Source: Paulownia fortunei (Eukaryota > Streptophyta > Magnoliopsida > Lamiales > Paulowniaceae). Taken from it: a stretch of 64,000 bases of DNA. A program made the position numbers and the translations under genes. Shown in pieces: positions 1 to 9,914 of this stretch. Location: the NCBI GenBank assembly GCA_019321725.1, contig CM033120.1:17452278-17516277 (forward strand), written 5' to 3'. Below the pieces are notes generated by a model, which saw nothing but the letters and a program-made list of their open reading frames with translations, was not told where the DNA came from and searched no databases. Position 1 is the first letter of the stretch, and each line of letters begins with the position of its first letter.

Positions 1-187
1 TAGTACCATCAGTATATGGAGTGCCGCACCGAATGCACATAATTCGCCCTTCCTTGATTTCATAGTCCAAACAATGCTGGCACATGGGAAAATTGCACTC
101 ATGACATGCCACAAACACTTCACCATTGGAGCTTAATCCCACTTGTTCACCACAAGCGTTGCATATGGGAAACCCAGACCCCATCAT
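1..187 (-). CDS. CESA8: Cellulose synthase A catalytic subunit, CESA8-type, first exon (partial)
   Basis: CESA proteins polymerise UDP-glucose into cellulose at the plasma membrane; the CESA8 class belongs to the secondary-wall complex. The minus-strand exon starts at the ATG ending at 187 and encodes about 62 residues beginning [18 protein letters not shown]. It contains the complete N-terminal RING-like zinc finger: Cys9, 12, 28, 31, 36, 39, 51 and 54 in the CESA order, with the family signature FVACHEC at 25-31. The very short tail before the finger, and the MM start, match CESA8 rather than CESA4 or CESA7, which have longer N-termini. A possible splice donor (G|GTACTA) lies at 6-5, so the coding exon may end at base 7, close to where CESA8 first introns sit. 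The catalytic domains lie outside the window. Family assignment is firm; the isoform is inferred from the N-terminus. Confidence 0.88.
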   Translation of the reverse strand, partial: MMGSGFPICNACGEQVGLSSNGEVFVACHECNFPMCQHCLDYEIKEGRIMCIRCGTPYTDGT

Positions 188-700
188 CTTTACTTGTCAC
201 CACCTTTTGCTAATATTTTTCCTCACTTCCTTCTCCCTTAGGCTTCAGAAAACTTCTTGGACTGGCAATTGATATGTATGTTATAAAGGTAAAATAATTT
301 CAAGAAAATACATATGTTGCTTGATATGGAATCTATCTGAAGGATTTTTGTAATAGAAAAATGGCAAGGGTTGTCAGAGTACCTTATGGGTTGGGGCGTT
401 GGTGTCAGGTACTCTTTTGGTAGATATGCAGGCAGACAGAGAGAGATGGGAAGCAAGGTCATTTTCTTTCTGGAAAGTGGGAGGTTTGAAATTTTGCGGG
501 AATTGTAAGGAAGGCTACGGTTGGACTTGGTACATCTCAACTGACTCAACAACCAACAACCCTTAAGCCTCAAGGAACAGAACCAGCAGACACAGAGCCA
601 CCCAAATGCTGGGGCAGAGAAGTTGGTACTGGGCCTTACCCGGACTTATATAATAGCGACAGAAGTACAATATTGATTTTCAGTCTACACACTCCGTGTG
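188..700 (-). promoter_or_regulatory. 5' UTR and promoter of the CESA8-type gene
   Basis: On the minus strand a TATA-like stretch (TTATATAA, about 643-651) lies some 460 bases upstream of the start codon, so either the leader is long or it contains an unseen intron. AGTTGGTA at 621-628 matches the MYB46 element M46RE and the related SMRE (as ACCAACT). Such elements are known in secondary-wall gene promoters, but an eight-base degenerate motif of this type is expected by chance about once per 2 kb, so the site is only suggestive. A second near-match cluster around 390-415 does not satisfy the consensus. Confidence 0.4.
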
Positions 701-2100
701 AGAAATCCTTTTACTATTAGTAACCTGTTATAAAACAGGTGGCCCGGAAGTTAATTTGTTTGGACATGAGGGCAACTTCTATTTTCAGGCACCGACAAAA
801 TCTGATACGCAAGAATTCTTGAATTTCTTCGTCTAAGATGAACAAAATCCAATGAGCCCTTCATTTGAAGCCGTCCCATTACAGTATGGGTGTCTAGGGC
901 CACAAAGGACAGCAGAATTTCACAGTAGCGATTGATTTCCTCTAATGGATATTTTTAGGCAAAAGTAACTTACCAGTTACGAAACTTTTTTGGCTAAGGC
1001 ACGTATTAAGTTCCTCCATGTTCATTATTGTGCTCGCTTAATCCAGGAAACAGAGTATACACCTATGACGACCTATGATAGGTCAAACTACAACTTACTC
1101 AAGAACTCACACAGCACGATTCGGTATGCCTTCTCTCCAGGAATTTCCAGTTTTTGTTTATGTAACTCCGTCACAGCGACAGAGCCGCTGGAAAATTCGG
1201 GCTTTCCTTGCGTACCAGACTGCGGACGGCGAACGCCTGAATAGTAAGTCCCCTTCCTTTCTTGATCTTCATACAAGCATTTAAAACTTAAAGCGCGTCT
1301 GTTGAGTAGCAGCAGCACTGGTAGTACATTCATCTCTTCTTACAATGGTGTACGAACTCTCTTTAGTTTTAGATACTCTGCGAATTTGGCTACCGGGTTG
1401 GATATATGAACATATTTTTGGAGTATCCAAACTAAAGGAAAAAAGATATGGATATAATATCTGAAACGAGACTAGTACGTTTAGAAGATACGGAATGGTT
1501 AATATATTGCAGAAATTTATTATGGTCAACAAATTTCTTTTCATTATTATTTTAATTATTTACCTTCCATAATCTTTTTTAATTTTTTTTTCAATTAAAA
1601 CATGAGTTGAGCCCGCTAAAAAGTAAAATGAGTTAATTATGTGCTTAAAATGAAATGAATTGAACACATGAACTTGCATTGTAGTCGTAATGTTACAATG
1701 TTTGAAATTATGTAAATACATGCATACATTAATTTTGATTTTTACTATATTTTGTAAAATTATGAGTTTTTAGATCCATAAACAAAAAGAATGGATTAAA
1801 AATTGAATTATAGATATTGATGGTTTGATATATTGTTTCAATGTCAATTTCTTATACATATCAATATCGATACATCTTCGGGCATGATTTGAATTTATTG
1901 TCACACAACAATTTATGAAATCAGGGATGAATAAGGACTTGCAGTTTTTACTAAATCCAAACATTTAACAAACCCTTACCAAAGAGACTTCTTTAATATT
2001 CGAGCATTAAATTACCAGCGGACATTTTGAAAAGGTCTCCCATAACATGCTTTCAGCATTACAAGTTGACAATCTAACTCTTGGATGGACAAATTGTTGT
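701..2100. other. Intergenic, no recognisable gene
   Basis: Overlapping short frames on both strands around 1075-1333 sit in a slightly GC-richer patch but match no family I recognise. The rest is AT-rich with no repeat boundaries or RNA genes visible. Confidence 0.5.
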
Positions 2101-2105
2101 TCTCT

Positions 2106-2217
2106 ATCTATTCAATACTCTACCCCTATAATTTAAGCCCTTATAATTTAAGGATTAGTTTCGATCTATTCAAAACTCTACCGCTATAATTTAAGCCCTT
2201 ATAATTTAAGGATAAGT
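2106..2217. repeat. Two-copy tandem duplication, 58-bp period
   Basis: A block beginning ATCTATTCAA and ending TTTAAGGAT(T/A)AGT occurs at 2106-2159 and again at 2164-2217 with only about three differences over 54 positions. Inside each unit the string ATAATTTAAG is itself repeated. It looks like a recent local duplication; no coding frame runs through it. Confidence 0.8.
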
Positions 2218-2619
2218 GGTAGTGGTTCATGTGAAATGGAGGTGGATGATAAAACACACTTACCAACTATAAGTTAAGGATCAGTAGAAGTAGTACATGT
2301 GATGTGATGTCTCAAGAACTAATAACGGCTGAAAAGATTGGGACAAAATATAATCCCACAGATATGTATCTGTGATAAATCAAATGGCCCCCTTTGCGTC
2401 AGTTTCCGGCCTCGAGTCGGCCCACCTGCTTCCCTTCCACCAAACACTGGAATGAAAGCTAACAGATTATAGCTGTAATCAAATTCAAACAAATTTCAGA
2501 CCTAACCAGAAAAAGAAAAATAAAATGGGGTCGTACAGAAAAAAGTACATATTACCTTCAGGATGAGCAGCAAGTGGAGGTAATCACAAACTATTTACTA
2601 AGCTGAAATTATAAGTTTG

Positions 2620-2770
2620 TATAGCTGCATTGCCGGGCAAATCTCCTTTGGCAGTGAGCTCAAGTTTCTAGTACTGTTGCAATGATCAGCTAATTAATTA
2701 ATTAGCCTAATTGCTTGCAGTAATTTAGCTTCTGCCACAGGAGTGATTGCCCTGTAATGCATTCATACAT
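2620..2770 (-). ncRNA. MIR399: MIR399 precursor, copy 1
   Basis: miR399 is made under phosphate starvation and silences PHO2/UBC24 transcripts. The minus strand carries a perfect canonical mature sequence at 2633-2653 (21 nt, starting TGCCAAAGGAGATTTG and ending CCCGG). The opposite arm, 2731-2754, reads GGGCAATCACTCCTGTGGCA on the same strand and pairs with it apart from a short bulge. Pairing extends outward (GCATT..GGGCAA against TTGCCC..AATGC), giving a hairpin of about 140 nt with a long loop of about 77 nt. The mature strand lies on the 3' arm, as usual for MIR399. On the plus strand the 3' arm would be an imperfect TGCCACAGGAGTG, so minus is the right orientation; the TATA and P1BS boxes at 2815-2870 agree. 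Confidence 0.9.
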
Positions 2771-2814
2771 CTGATCCAATTTGTACTGCGATGAAAGAAA
2801 TGGAGGCACACAAT

Positions 2815-2830
2815 GTGTATATATATAAGG
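2815..2830 (-). promoter_or_regulatory. TATA box of MIR399 copy 1
   Basis: The minus strand reads CCTTATATATATACAC, a strong TATA element about 50 bases upstream of the hairpin. Confidence 0.65.
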
Positions 2831-2862
2831 TGCCCAAGAGACACTTTTACTTCGTACAAACA

Positions 2863-2870
2863 GTATATTC
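2863..2870 (-). promoter_or_regulatory. P1BS (PHR1-binding) site of MIR399 copy 1
   Basis: GTATATTC (minus GAATATAC) fits the palindromic P1BS consensus GNATATNC and sits about 35 bases upstream of the TATA box, the position expected in a phosphate-starvation promoter. Another exact match, GCATATGC, lies farther upstream at 3710-3717. Confidence 0.65.
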
Positions 2871-2970
2871 TGAAATCATTCTTTATGCTATATATAAGTT
2901 GTGAAAGAAAAGCTTTGCCTCCATTGTCACATTGTCCTCAAACCATATTCCCATAAACATTTTCTTTTTC

Positions 2971-2971
2971 A

Positions 2972-2994
<23 letters not shown>
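2971..2994. repeat. (AT)12 microsatellite
   Basis: Uninterrupted AT dinucleotides followed by a T tract, upstream of MIR399 copy 1. Confidence 0.95.
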
Positions 2995-2999
<5 letters not shown>

Positions 3000-3002
<3 letters not shown>

Positions 3003-5878
3003 TTTCCCACAAAGTTTGTCAACCTCTACTAATGAAAAATTATGTCCTAGAGCATAGGAGTGAAAGAAAAAAGGGTGCAATCTGCATGAAAGGCTCAGCT
3101 GTTTATTCGCTAATTTGACTATTTGAGTGTAGCAGTAATCTCTTTTTTTTTTTTTTTTTTCATCAGGGTCGTCATTAATGCTAGAATTGATGAGTGTGTT
3201 GCAGTTAAAGGAATAGTTTCTTGATCAGTTAGATTAATATTGTTCAAAAACATTTCGGGAATAGTTTCTCGCTATCTAGAAGATTCAAACTGTTCTTATA
3301 AAACTGTAGAGTGCCAACCCTTTACTACTCGAAGGGACGTAAATATGGTAAAAGAGCTTGGAAGTTAAGCATCAACAGCCTGTGCCTCACTTCTTTCTAT
3401 GGTTGAATGAATCTAATCTGTATCTATCTAAGAAGAAAAAAAATCATAAACAACCATGCCAAAGCGCACATTCCCAAGAATCAATTTCCTGACTCTCAAT
3501 ATTAACTTTCAAATAGCAGTGTGCGCATTAATGATGAAGGTGGCAGCATGGATTTGAAGTCGTGAAATCAGTGAAAATGGAAAAAAGTTAGAAAAAGGAT
3601 TCCATAGGTCTTCCATTGAGGGATTGGTGGGGCATTAGAACTGATACCTTGACCCCCATGATTTTATAAAAAGGGAATTTCTCTGCAAGAATTGTTCCCG
3701 CATATGCGTCTCGTTTTCTCTGGCATATCCCAAAAAATTTGGTGCCAACAATTTTAATAATGCTTTTTTGTTTTCTGGTTTATATATGCGGCAACTCGAA
3801 CATGATTGTTTAAATAACGTAGGGGGAAAGTGGGGTGATTAGGATAATAGTGGCATGGGGGAAGGAAACCATGCATGCGCATAAACTTGTTCTTAACAAT
3901 GGTTAAAATCAATAACTAATATATATATTTTTCATATATATATAGAGAGAGATTAATGGATGATGTGGAACATTGATCAGTAATTTGTATTATTTTAAAG
4001 TGTTATTAGTAATAAATTTTGTTCCTGAATGGAAACATTAGTTTTTCTTTCTCAATTATTAATTAATTGATCGTATTTGAAATACCTTGCACTTGGAGAT
4101 TTATTTTTTTTGAGCCACTTTTTTGTTTTGTTTTGCTTTGCGTATGTTGTTTGGGCTTGAAAGAATCCAAAAAGAATATATATTGATAATAAGATTTGTT
4201 GTGGTGGAGTAGGTTACACTTAGAGTTATGTCAACTCGAGTATACGAGGTTCGATTATGATGTATACGCCCTTCTTGTATTTTTACAATATCATAATGTA
4301 ATTGCATTCTTAGATTACTTTCTGTTCTTCTTTTAATTTTTTGATAAATTTAGATTACTTTTCATTATCCAGTATCTGATTGTGGGTATAATTATCCGAT
4401 TAGTTTCCACTGTCAAGGAGGGTATGAATAAATTTGTACAATGTAGAATTAATAAAATATAAGACTATATAATGATACTGACGGATCTATAATACTTCAA
4501 AGAGCACAATAGGTTCAATTCCAAGAGTGTTCATGTAACCTACTACATAGAAATATAATCACTATTTCAACACCTTTAAATATTCAGACATGTTGAATTC
4601 ATTTGTCACTTGCATAAGGTCTAACTTAATTTATATTTTGTTCATGCCGTCGGTAGAAATCCGTCAAGCAATCAAACTCAACGTTTCAAAATATTCCAAA
4701 CAAACACGATATTTTATTTTTCATTTATTAGAGATGATAACAAAGTTATAATGGGATAAACAGTGGTGAAACTAGGGGGCGGACGGCAGCAACCCCCCTT
4801 AACTCCAATTTTTTTTTTAAATTAATATTAATTTTATATATAAAATTATTAAAGTTTAAAATTTTACCCTTTAAGTAATAAATAATATCTTTTTATTTAC
4901 TATTTTTAAGAAAAAATAATTTTTACCCCTCCAGTATCCATTTCTGGCTCTGCCTTGGTGGCATACCATATATATGAGAGATTAATATCCAAGTTGAAAA
5001 CACAAGAGGCGAGAGTAACCATCCTTTTTTGAAACAAAGCATTTTTCCCTCGTTTTTTCTTTAGCCCTATTTGAACAAACAACTCTCGGTCTTGTTCGTC
5101 ATTCAACTAACGGATGTGAAAAAATGATTTTCCTACATCAATTTTATGTTTTATGTTTTATATTTTATAGAATTTATCGCAAATTCCCGCCAAAATGGGA
5201 TGAATACGATGAAGATCTGATTCAATCGGTGCCTTAACACAAATTCTGGAATGGTGAAATAACTACCTTACAATAACCAACAAAGAAGTTTCATGTTGCT
5301 AAGGATTTAAATAAATTAGAGAATAAAATATAAGATCATAAAATATAATTTTAAAGCGTGCAATCACTTTTCTTAAAGTGATATTTATATAGAGTTCGAA
5401 ATATCCATTCCAGGTAACAACATATCAAGGAATGCAATTCTTGAATCAAAATCACATTTGTTCGGAAAATTAATTGCTAACCATCGCAACTATTTACGAA
5501 TAGTTACAACCTTTATATATATTCATTCCAAAAGACAATGTCTAATAAATATGACTACTCACTAAAAACATATCTTTTTAATTTAAATATTTTAAATAAA
5601 CTGAAAATGCTGGTCGGATCCTTTCTATATAAATAGAGGGGAACTGGTGTCCACATCCTGCAAGTCAATTTACACGCTGAAAGACATTCTATTAATATCA
5701 TAATCAAATGCCAAAACTTATTAACTTTTTTTTTTTGTTTGTTAATTAACACATCCATTCATATGATGAGGAGTTAAAAGGTGATAGGCAACGAAAAGTT
5801 AAAATCATTGATGAAAAGGTGATGTTATTGTTATTGCTTGGAAAGTATTAACGAAAGATTTCGTCATGAAAATAAAGT
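3000..5878. other. AT-rich intergenic spacer between MIR399 copies 1 and 2
   Basis: No coding gene is visible. There are A/T homopolymers, a T17 tract near 3143 and short TE-like phrases (for example GAGGTTCGATTATG near 4246), but no bounded element. The P1BS match at 3710-3717 is the only regulatory-looking site. Confidence 0.5.
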
Positions 5879-5880
5879 AT

Positions 5881-6294
5881 GTTGCTTTCTTGTCCCATAA
5901 AAAAATGGCATATTTAATTTTTTGAAACAAAATAAAATTAAAATCAAGTTTTAGTTAGTTTCTTCCAAGTTCACTCTTTATTAATTATCAAAAATGTAAA
6001 ACCTAAAAAAAGTTGAAAATAATCTCAATAATAAAAAACTTCCCACTAAAAAAAAAAAAAAAACCACAAGTTGATTAAGTAAAGAATGAATTTTAAATGG
6101 CCACAAAATTGGTTTCTTTCCATATATGTGAGTAGTATATGTCAAAAAGAATTTTTATCATCTTTCTCATTAAAAATAAACAATAAGTTATAAATAACAT
6201 TTAAATGAATAACTGCACTAATTTATAGTAAAGAATAAATATATTGAAACAAAATAAAATAAAAATTCAAATATAATTTATGCGACGGAGAAAG
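5881..6294. mobile_element. Degenerate Stowaway-like MITE
   Basis: The left end (CTTTCTTGTCCCATAA) and the reverse complement of the right end (CTTTCTCCGTCGCATAA) form imperfect terminal inverted repeats resembling the CTCCCTCCGTCCCATAA ends of Stowaway/Tc1-mariner MITEs. TA dinucleotides flank both ends (5879-5880 and 6295-6296), as expected for a TA target-site duplication. The interior is AT-rich and has no open frame. Confidence 0.45.
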
Positions 6295-6488
6295 TATCTT
6301 TTTTTTAGTTGAGAATCGGGTAATTTATATGATTTTTGTCATAAAACTAGAACGTCCACTTTTTTTGTGACGAACTAGCTAGATGGGTAACTTTACTTAC
6401 CATCTCATGCATGTGGATGCTTTTGCCTTTCCGTAAATAATCAGCCAAATTGTATTTTCTTTTGATATGATGCATCCTAGCCCTAGGG

Positions 6489-6522
6489 GTGTGCGTGTGC
6501 GTGTGCGTGTGCGTGTGTGTGT
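6489..6522. repeat. (GT)n/(GTGTGC)n microsatellite
   Basis: A run alternating GTGTGC units and ending in pure GT. The histidine/threonine-rich frame it opens on the other strand is an artefact of the repeat. Confidence 0.9.
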
Positions 6523-6792
6523 AAGAAAACAATATTGTCCTAAGCTGATTATAAATAGCTAAGAAAAGGATTGGTGAAGAAATAGACTTAAGTACTTATT
6601 ACTTTTATTGACCCAGATAGTAAGTTGTACGAAAGCCATATTGCAAAAGCCAACCCCTCACCCCCCAAAATTAAATATTTTTCTCAAACAAAATATAAAG
6701 TCGACTAATGCGACAAAAAAGGATATATATAACAGAACAATATTACCTCATATTGCTAAAGAGGTAATTATGGCTAGAAAATAGATAAGTAT

Positions 6793-6905
6793 GGCAGAAT
6801 TACCGGGCAAATCTCCTTTGGCAGTGAGCTCAGTAAAAGCGCATGCTACAGACAATTTACTGGCCTACTGCCAAAGGAGTAATTGCCCAGTAATGCATCC
6901 ATACA
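6793..6905 (-). ncRNA. MIR399: MIR399 precursor, copy 2
   Basis: The mature minus-strand sequence at 6803-6823 is identical to copy 1 (begins TGCCAAAGGAGATTTG, ends CCCGG). The star arm at 6868-6890 begins CTGGGCAATTACTCC and pairs nearly perfectly, with an extra base making a small bulge. The loop is about 44 nt. Like copy 1, the flank carries AATGCAT.CATACAT just outside the star arm, showing that copies 1 and 2 arose by duplication. The predicted targets are the multiple sites in PHO2/UBC24 5' leaders, which are not in this window. Confidence 0.92.
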
Positions 6906-6974
6906 TGATACATAGGCTTCATTTTCTTGCGTTTTTTTCAACTGCCCCTTGACCAACAGTTTACAGTCTTGCGT

Positions 6975-6984
6975 CTATTTATAG
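6975..6984 (-). promoter_or_regulatory. TATA box of MIR399 copy 2
   Basis: The minus strand reads CTATAAATAG, an essentially consensus plant TATA box, about 70 bases upstream of the hairpin. Confidence 0.75.
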
Positions 6985-7035
6985 CTGGGTTGGAAAAAAC
7001 ATAAGGGTGTTTCTCACGCTACAAGTATATTTGAA

Positions 7036-7043
7036 GCATATTC
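7036..7043 (-). promoter_or_regulatory. P1BS site of MIR399 copy 2
   Basis: GCATATTC (minus GAATATGC) fits GNATATNC and lies about 52 bases upstream of the TATA box. Confidence 0.7.
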
Positions 7044-7861
7044 TTATATTCACCAGTCAGAGGAATAAACTGTTCTTTTTCATCAGATATAAATAAAAAA
7101 ATATAATAAAAAATTACATCTACTTTGATTTTCTGTGTGTACTAGGTTTTTTTGGAAGCTTGGGATGTCAGCGTGCTTGGCTGTTTTTACATTCTTTGCT
7201 GTTTTTACGGATTCTTTTTACAAGGAACACACAAATAAACAAGGATTATTACAGGAAGGTTATAGGATTAGGATAGATGATTCACAGAGGAAAAGTTAAG
7301 GTATATATATATGTATGTGATGACGATGGGCAATGATGTTTTATCGGGTTTTAACATGTCATCACCACATGATTATTTATACTCTTACCTCGGTAGTCAT
7401 ATAATCTCCGTTGATTAGGGCAACTGTATAATAATAATTCTAAACAAGTCAAAAGCATATGTGGAAAGGCCCTTTCTGTTTATACTCTTTTAAACATTTC
7501 TTAATCGCGTTCTTGTATGTGATAGCTCTATAGTCTGAAACATCTCCACTTGAGGTCCCCATCAGCTAAATATTCCCCATGAAAAATCCATATTCACCCT
7601 TCTCATCCCAAATACTGTCATAATTTCAATTCTTTGGGAGTTATAGAAGATCTCCAGGAACATTATATCATATTGATTACATTGTTCTTGGTTCATGTGA
7701 GAACAACTACTAATCCATATTAGTTCAATTACAATCTTCTGTACGCAGAAACATAAACAAGAGGAATCATATATTCCTGCTCATATGAAAGCAAAAGGAT
7801 CAAATTCCTTATCAAGTTCCACAACGTATAATGTTTCAGTCTATCTTCTGTACCTAAAATA
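7044..7861. promoter_or_regulatory. Shared spacer between divergent MIR399 copies 2 and 3
   Basis: Copies 2 (minus) and 3 (plus) point away from each other, so this stretch is upstream sequence for both. No gene is visible. P1BS boxes sit at its two edges rather than in the middle, suggesting two separate core promoters, not one bidirectional one. Confidence 0.5.
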
Positions 7862-7958
7862 GCATATCCATATAAGAAAAAGGTGCTGACCTTGAGTTAA
7901 AGGAAAAGCCCCAGAGGAATAGTCCCAAGCATATGCCATTTCCTCCTCCAGCATATCC
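7862..7958 (+). promoter_or_regulatory. Triple P1BS cluster upstream of MIR399 copy 3
   Basis: Three exact GNATATNC matches lie within 97 bases: GCATATCC at 7862-7869, GCATATGC at 7929-7936 and GCATATCC at 7951-7958. At this base composition one match per roughly 3 kb is expected, so the cluster is unlikely to be chance. The last site is about 25 bases upstream of the TATA box. Confidence 0.8.
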
Positions 7959-7982
7959 AAATGAAAGTGCGAAACCAGGAAG

Positions 7983-7994
7983 TATATATATAAA
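7983..7994 (+). promoter_or_regulatory. TATA box of MIR399 copy 3
   Basis: TATATATATAAA on the plus strand, about 75-80 bases before the hairpin base. Confidence 0.7.
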
Positions 7995-8070
7995 GCATGC
8001 TCTCTGGTATTCAAGACAAGAACTCGGGCTTATGTATAGTTCATGGAGCCTGATTTGAGGAAGAAAATAA

Positions 8071-8180
8071 ACTGTGTGGGAAAAGAAATAACAGTGTGAT
8101 TCTCCTTTGGCAGGGAGGACATGCACATGCATACTTTTTCTTTGCCAAAGGAGAATTGCCCTGCCATTCATTCTCACAAT
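8071..8180 (+). ncRNA. MIR399: MIR399 precursor, copy 3
   Basis: The plus-strand 3' arm at 8143-8163 is a perfect miR399 of the AATTGCCCTG subtype (begins TGCCAAAGGAGAATTG). The 5' arm at about 8093-8113 (CAGTGTGATTCTCCTTTGGC) pairs with it at about 18 of 21 positions. Outer pairing (TGTGGGAA against TTCTCACA) closes a hairpin of roughly 110 nt with a short loop of about 29 nt. Read on the minus strand the 3' arm would end CACAC instead of a miR399 tail, so plus is the coding strand. Upstream it has the best promoter of the four: three P1BS sites and a TATA box. Confidence 0.93.
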
Positions 8181-8189
8181 GCTGCACTA

Positions 8190-9815
8190 CTTCAAGTTCT
8201 GCAGAAATAATCTTTCTTTTTCATTTTGTGCTAAGTTTTTCTTTCCACAGATAAATGTTTACGATTTGAGCTGTCACTGTTCGACTTTATTTTCTTCTTA
8301 TTCCTCAATTTTCTTATTATTACTATTGCTTTTCTGAAACTTCAGTTAATTATCTTAAGTTCAACCTTCATCCCTAATGCAGGAAAAATAACGAAAGTAC
8401 TGGATCTGATTAAGTTCATGAACTCCTTGACATTGATTGACAAAGGTTTTTTCTCTTCTTTTTTTCTTCCAAAATTCATATTTAGTACTTATATGTTCTT
8501 CAGCAGCTAATTATCCAGTATCTGACTTCTTCTTTAGATTGGTCTTCTTAGTCTTATGCTATGATGAAGGATTAAGGTCTTGATTCAGTTCATAAACTTC
8601 ACCTTCAAAATTGCTATATCTTAGACATGCACAAGGTGAAATTAAAGATAACAGCACCTAAGGCATAAGTTCTATGAAACTGAGGAAAAAGTAGGAGTTT
8701 TTTTCCCCAGGCGAGGAGTATATGTTAGGAGTAGTTCCCTTTCGAAAAGGTGTCTTAGTTTTATTCTCATGCCCAGCAGGTTTAACTCCTGATTTATTGG
8801 TTGAGAAAGTAAAAAGAATTTCTCCTATTCTTACTACCATGGAACTTGCCAAGTTTAAGCAACCCAACCTTTTGACATAGGCAACAATATTGTAACCAAT
8901 GCATGCAATTGTGCTTGCCAGGTGCATCTGCTTTCAATCAGAAATGTGCATGCAAGCGGTTATGAGAGAGGAGATTGAAAATCTTATACTCCATTAGCTT
9001 AGTAAATTCCATCTGCAGATGATTAATCTTGAAGCAGTGGTTAGCATTCCAGGCGTGTGGTCCTTCCTATAGAGACCTCCAGTGAAAGTTATATTTATGG
9101 CATGGCTGCTCATCATATTCTGTGTGAGCATCTTTAGCTGAAAATTATCCCGAAGGCCTTCCAAAGAAAAACAATAAACCAAAGATATGTATAATGACAG
9201 TCCAAAGCTAGTACTTAGTAGGAAAAAAAATCACAAAAGCATGTTATATCTCCACTTCAATGGTCTCATTTCTTTGAATTGACCTAATATTATTTGTGGC
9301 CGAAATATGAAAAGATTTAAATCACTTGTAAAAATTATTCTCAAAGACTTGACAATTAGGCTAATGCATGTAAATATATATCTAGGCATCTTAAGATCCA
9401 CAAAGTTAGGATATCACGATCTTAAAGGCATGCATTTGAGCTTTTCAAACATGACATTAGCAAGCTTTTCAACTTAAATCGTAGCTTGATATAAAATTTT
9501 GCTCAACCATTTTAAGCGAAAATTAAGTAATCAAGGTTTGAACAACCAAAAAACAATGCATTAATATACACTTACATAATAGCACCACACAGACCATATT
9601 ATCAATGATAACAATGTTTTAGGCTGCTAATGACTAGCTTTCTATAATAAATCATCACTAGGAAATGCACGAATGTGTTATATTACTTGATACGCCCCAA
9701 TATGCATTATTGATGACCCCCACCCCAAAAGAAAAAAAACACCCTTTAAGGCAGGAGAGGGGGAGGGGGGACCATGACTGCAACAGCAAAAGTGAAAGAA
9801 AGCTTAGAGGCATTG
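8190..9815. other. Spacer between MIR399 copies 3 and 4
   Basis: No gene is recognised. Short frames on both strands (for example 8658-8927 minus) show no family motif or codon structure. Part of it may be primary transcript downstream of copy 3. Confidence 0.45.
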
Positions 9816-9822
9816 TTCCATA

Positions 9823-9830
9823 GCATATAC
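9823..9830 (+). promoter_or_regulatory. P1BS site upstream of MIR399 copy 4
   Basis: GCATATAC fits GNATATNC. It is about 95 bases before the hairpin; a weak ATAAAATG at about 9877 is the only TATA-like sequence between them. Confidence 0.5.
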
Positions 9831-9914
9831 CATTGCATTCCCAGAGATTATCCACGTAATTTGCGAATAGTTGAGAATAAAATGCACAATTCAAGCTCAT
9901 CAGAGGCAAGTGGA

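Noticed and set aside
1075..1333. Overlapping 69-84 residue frames on both strands
   Set aside because: Neither strand shows a family motif, splice structure or signal peptide; likely local GC variation.
4240..4265. GAGGTTCGATTATG, similar to a tRNA B box
   Set aside because: No A box, anticodon stem or acceptor stem can be built around it; the same holds for GGTTCAATTCC at about 4512. No tRNA gene was found in the window.
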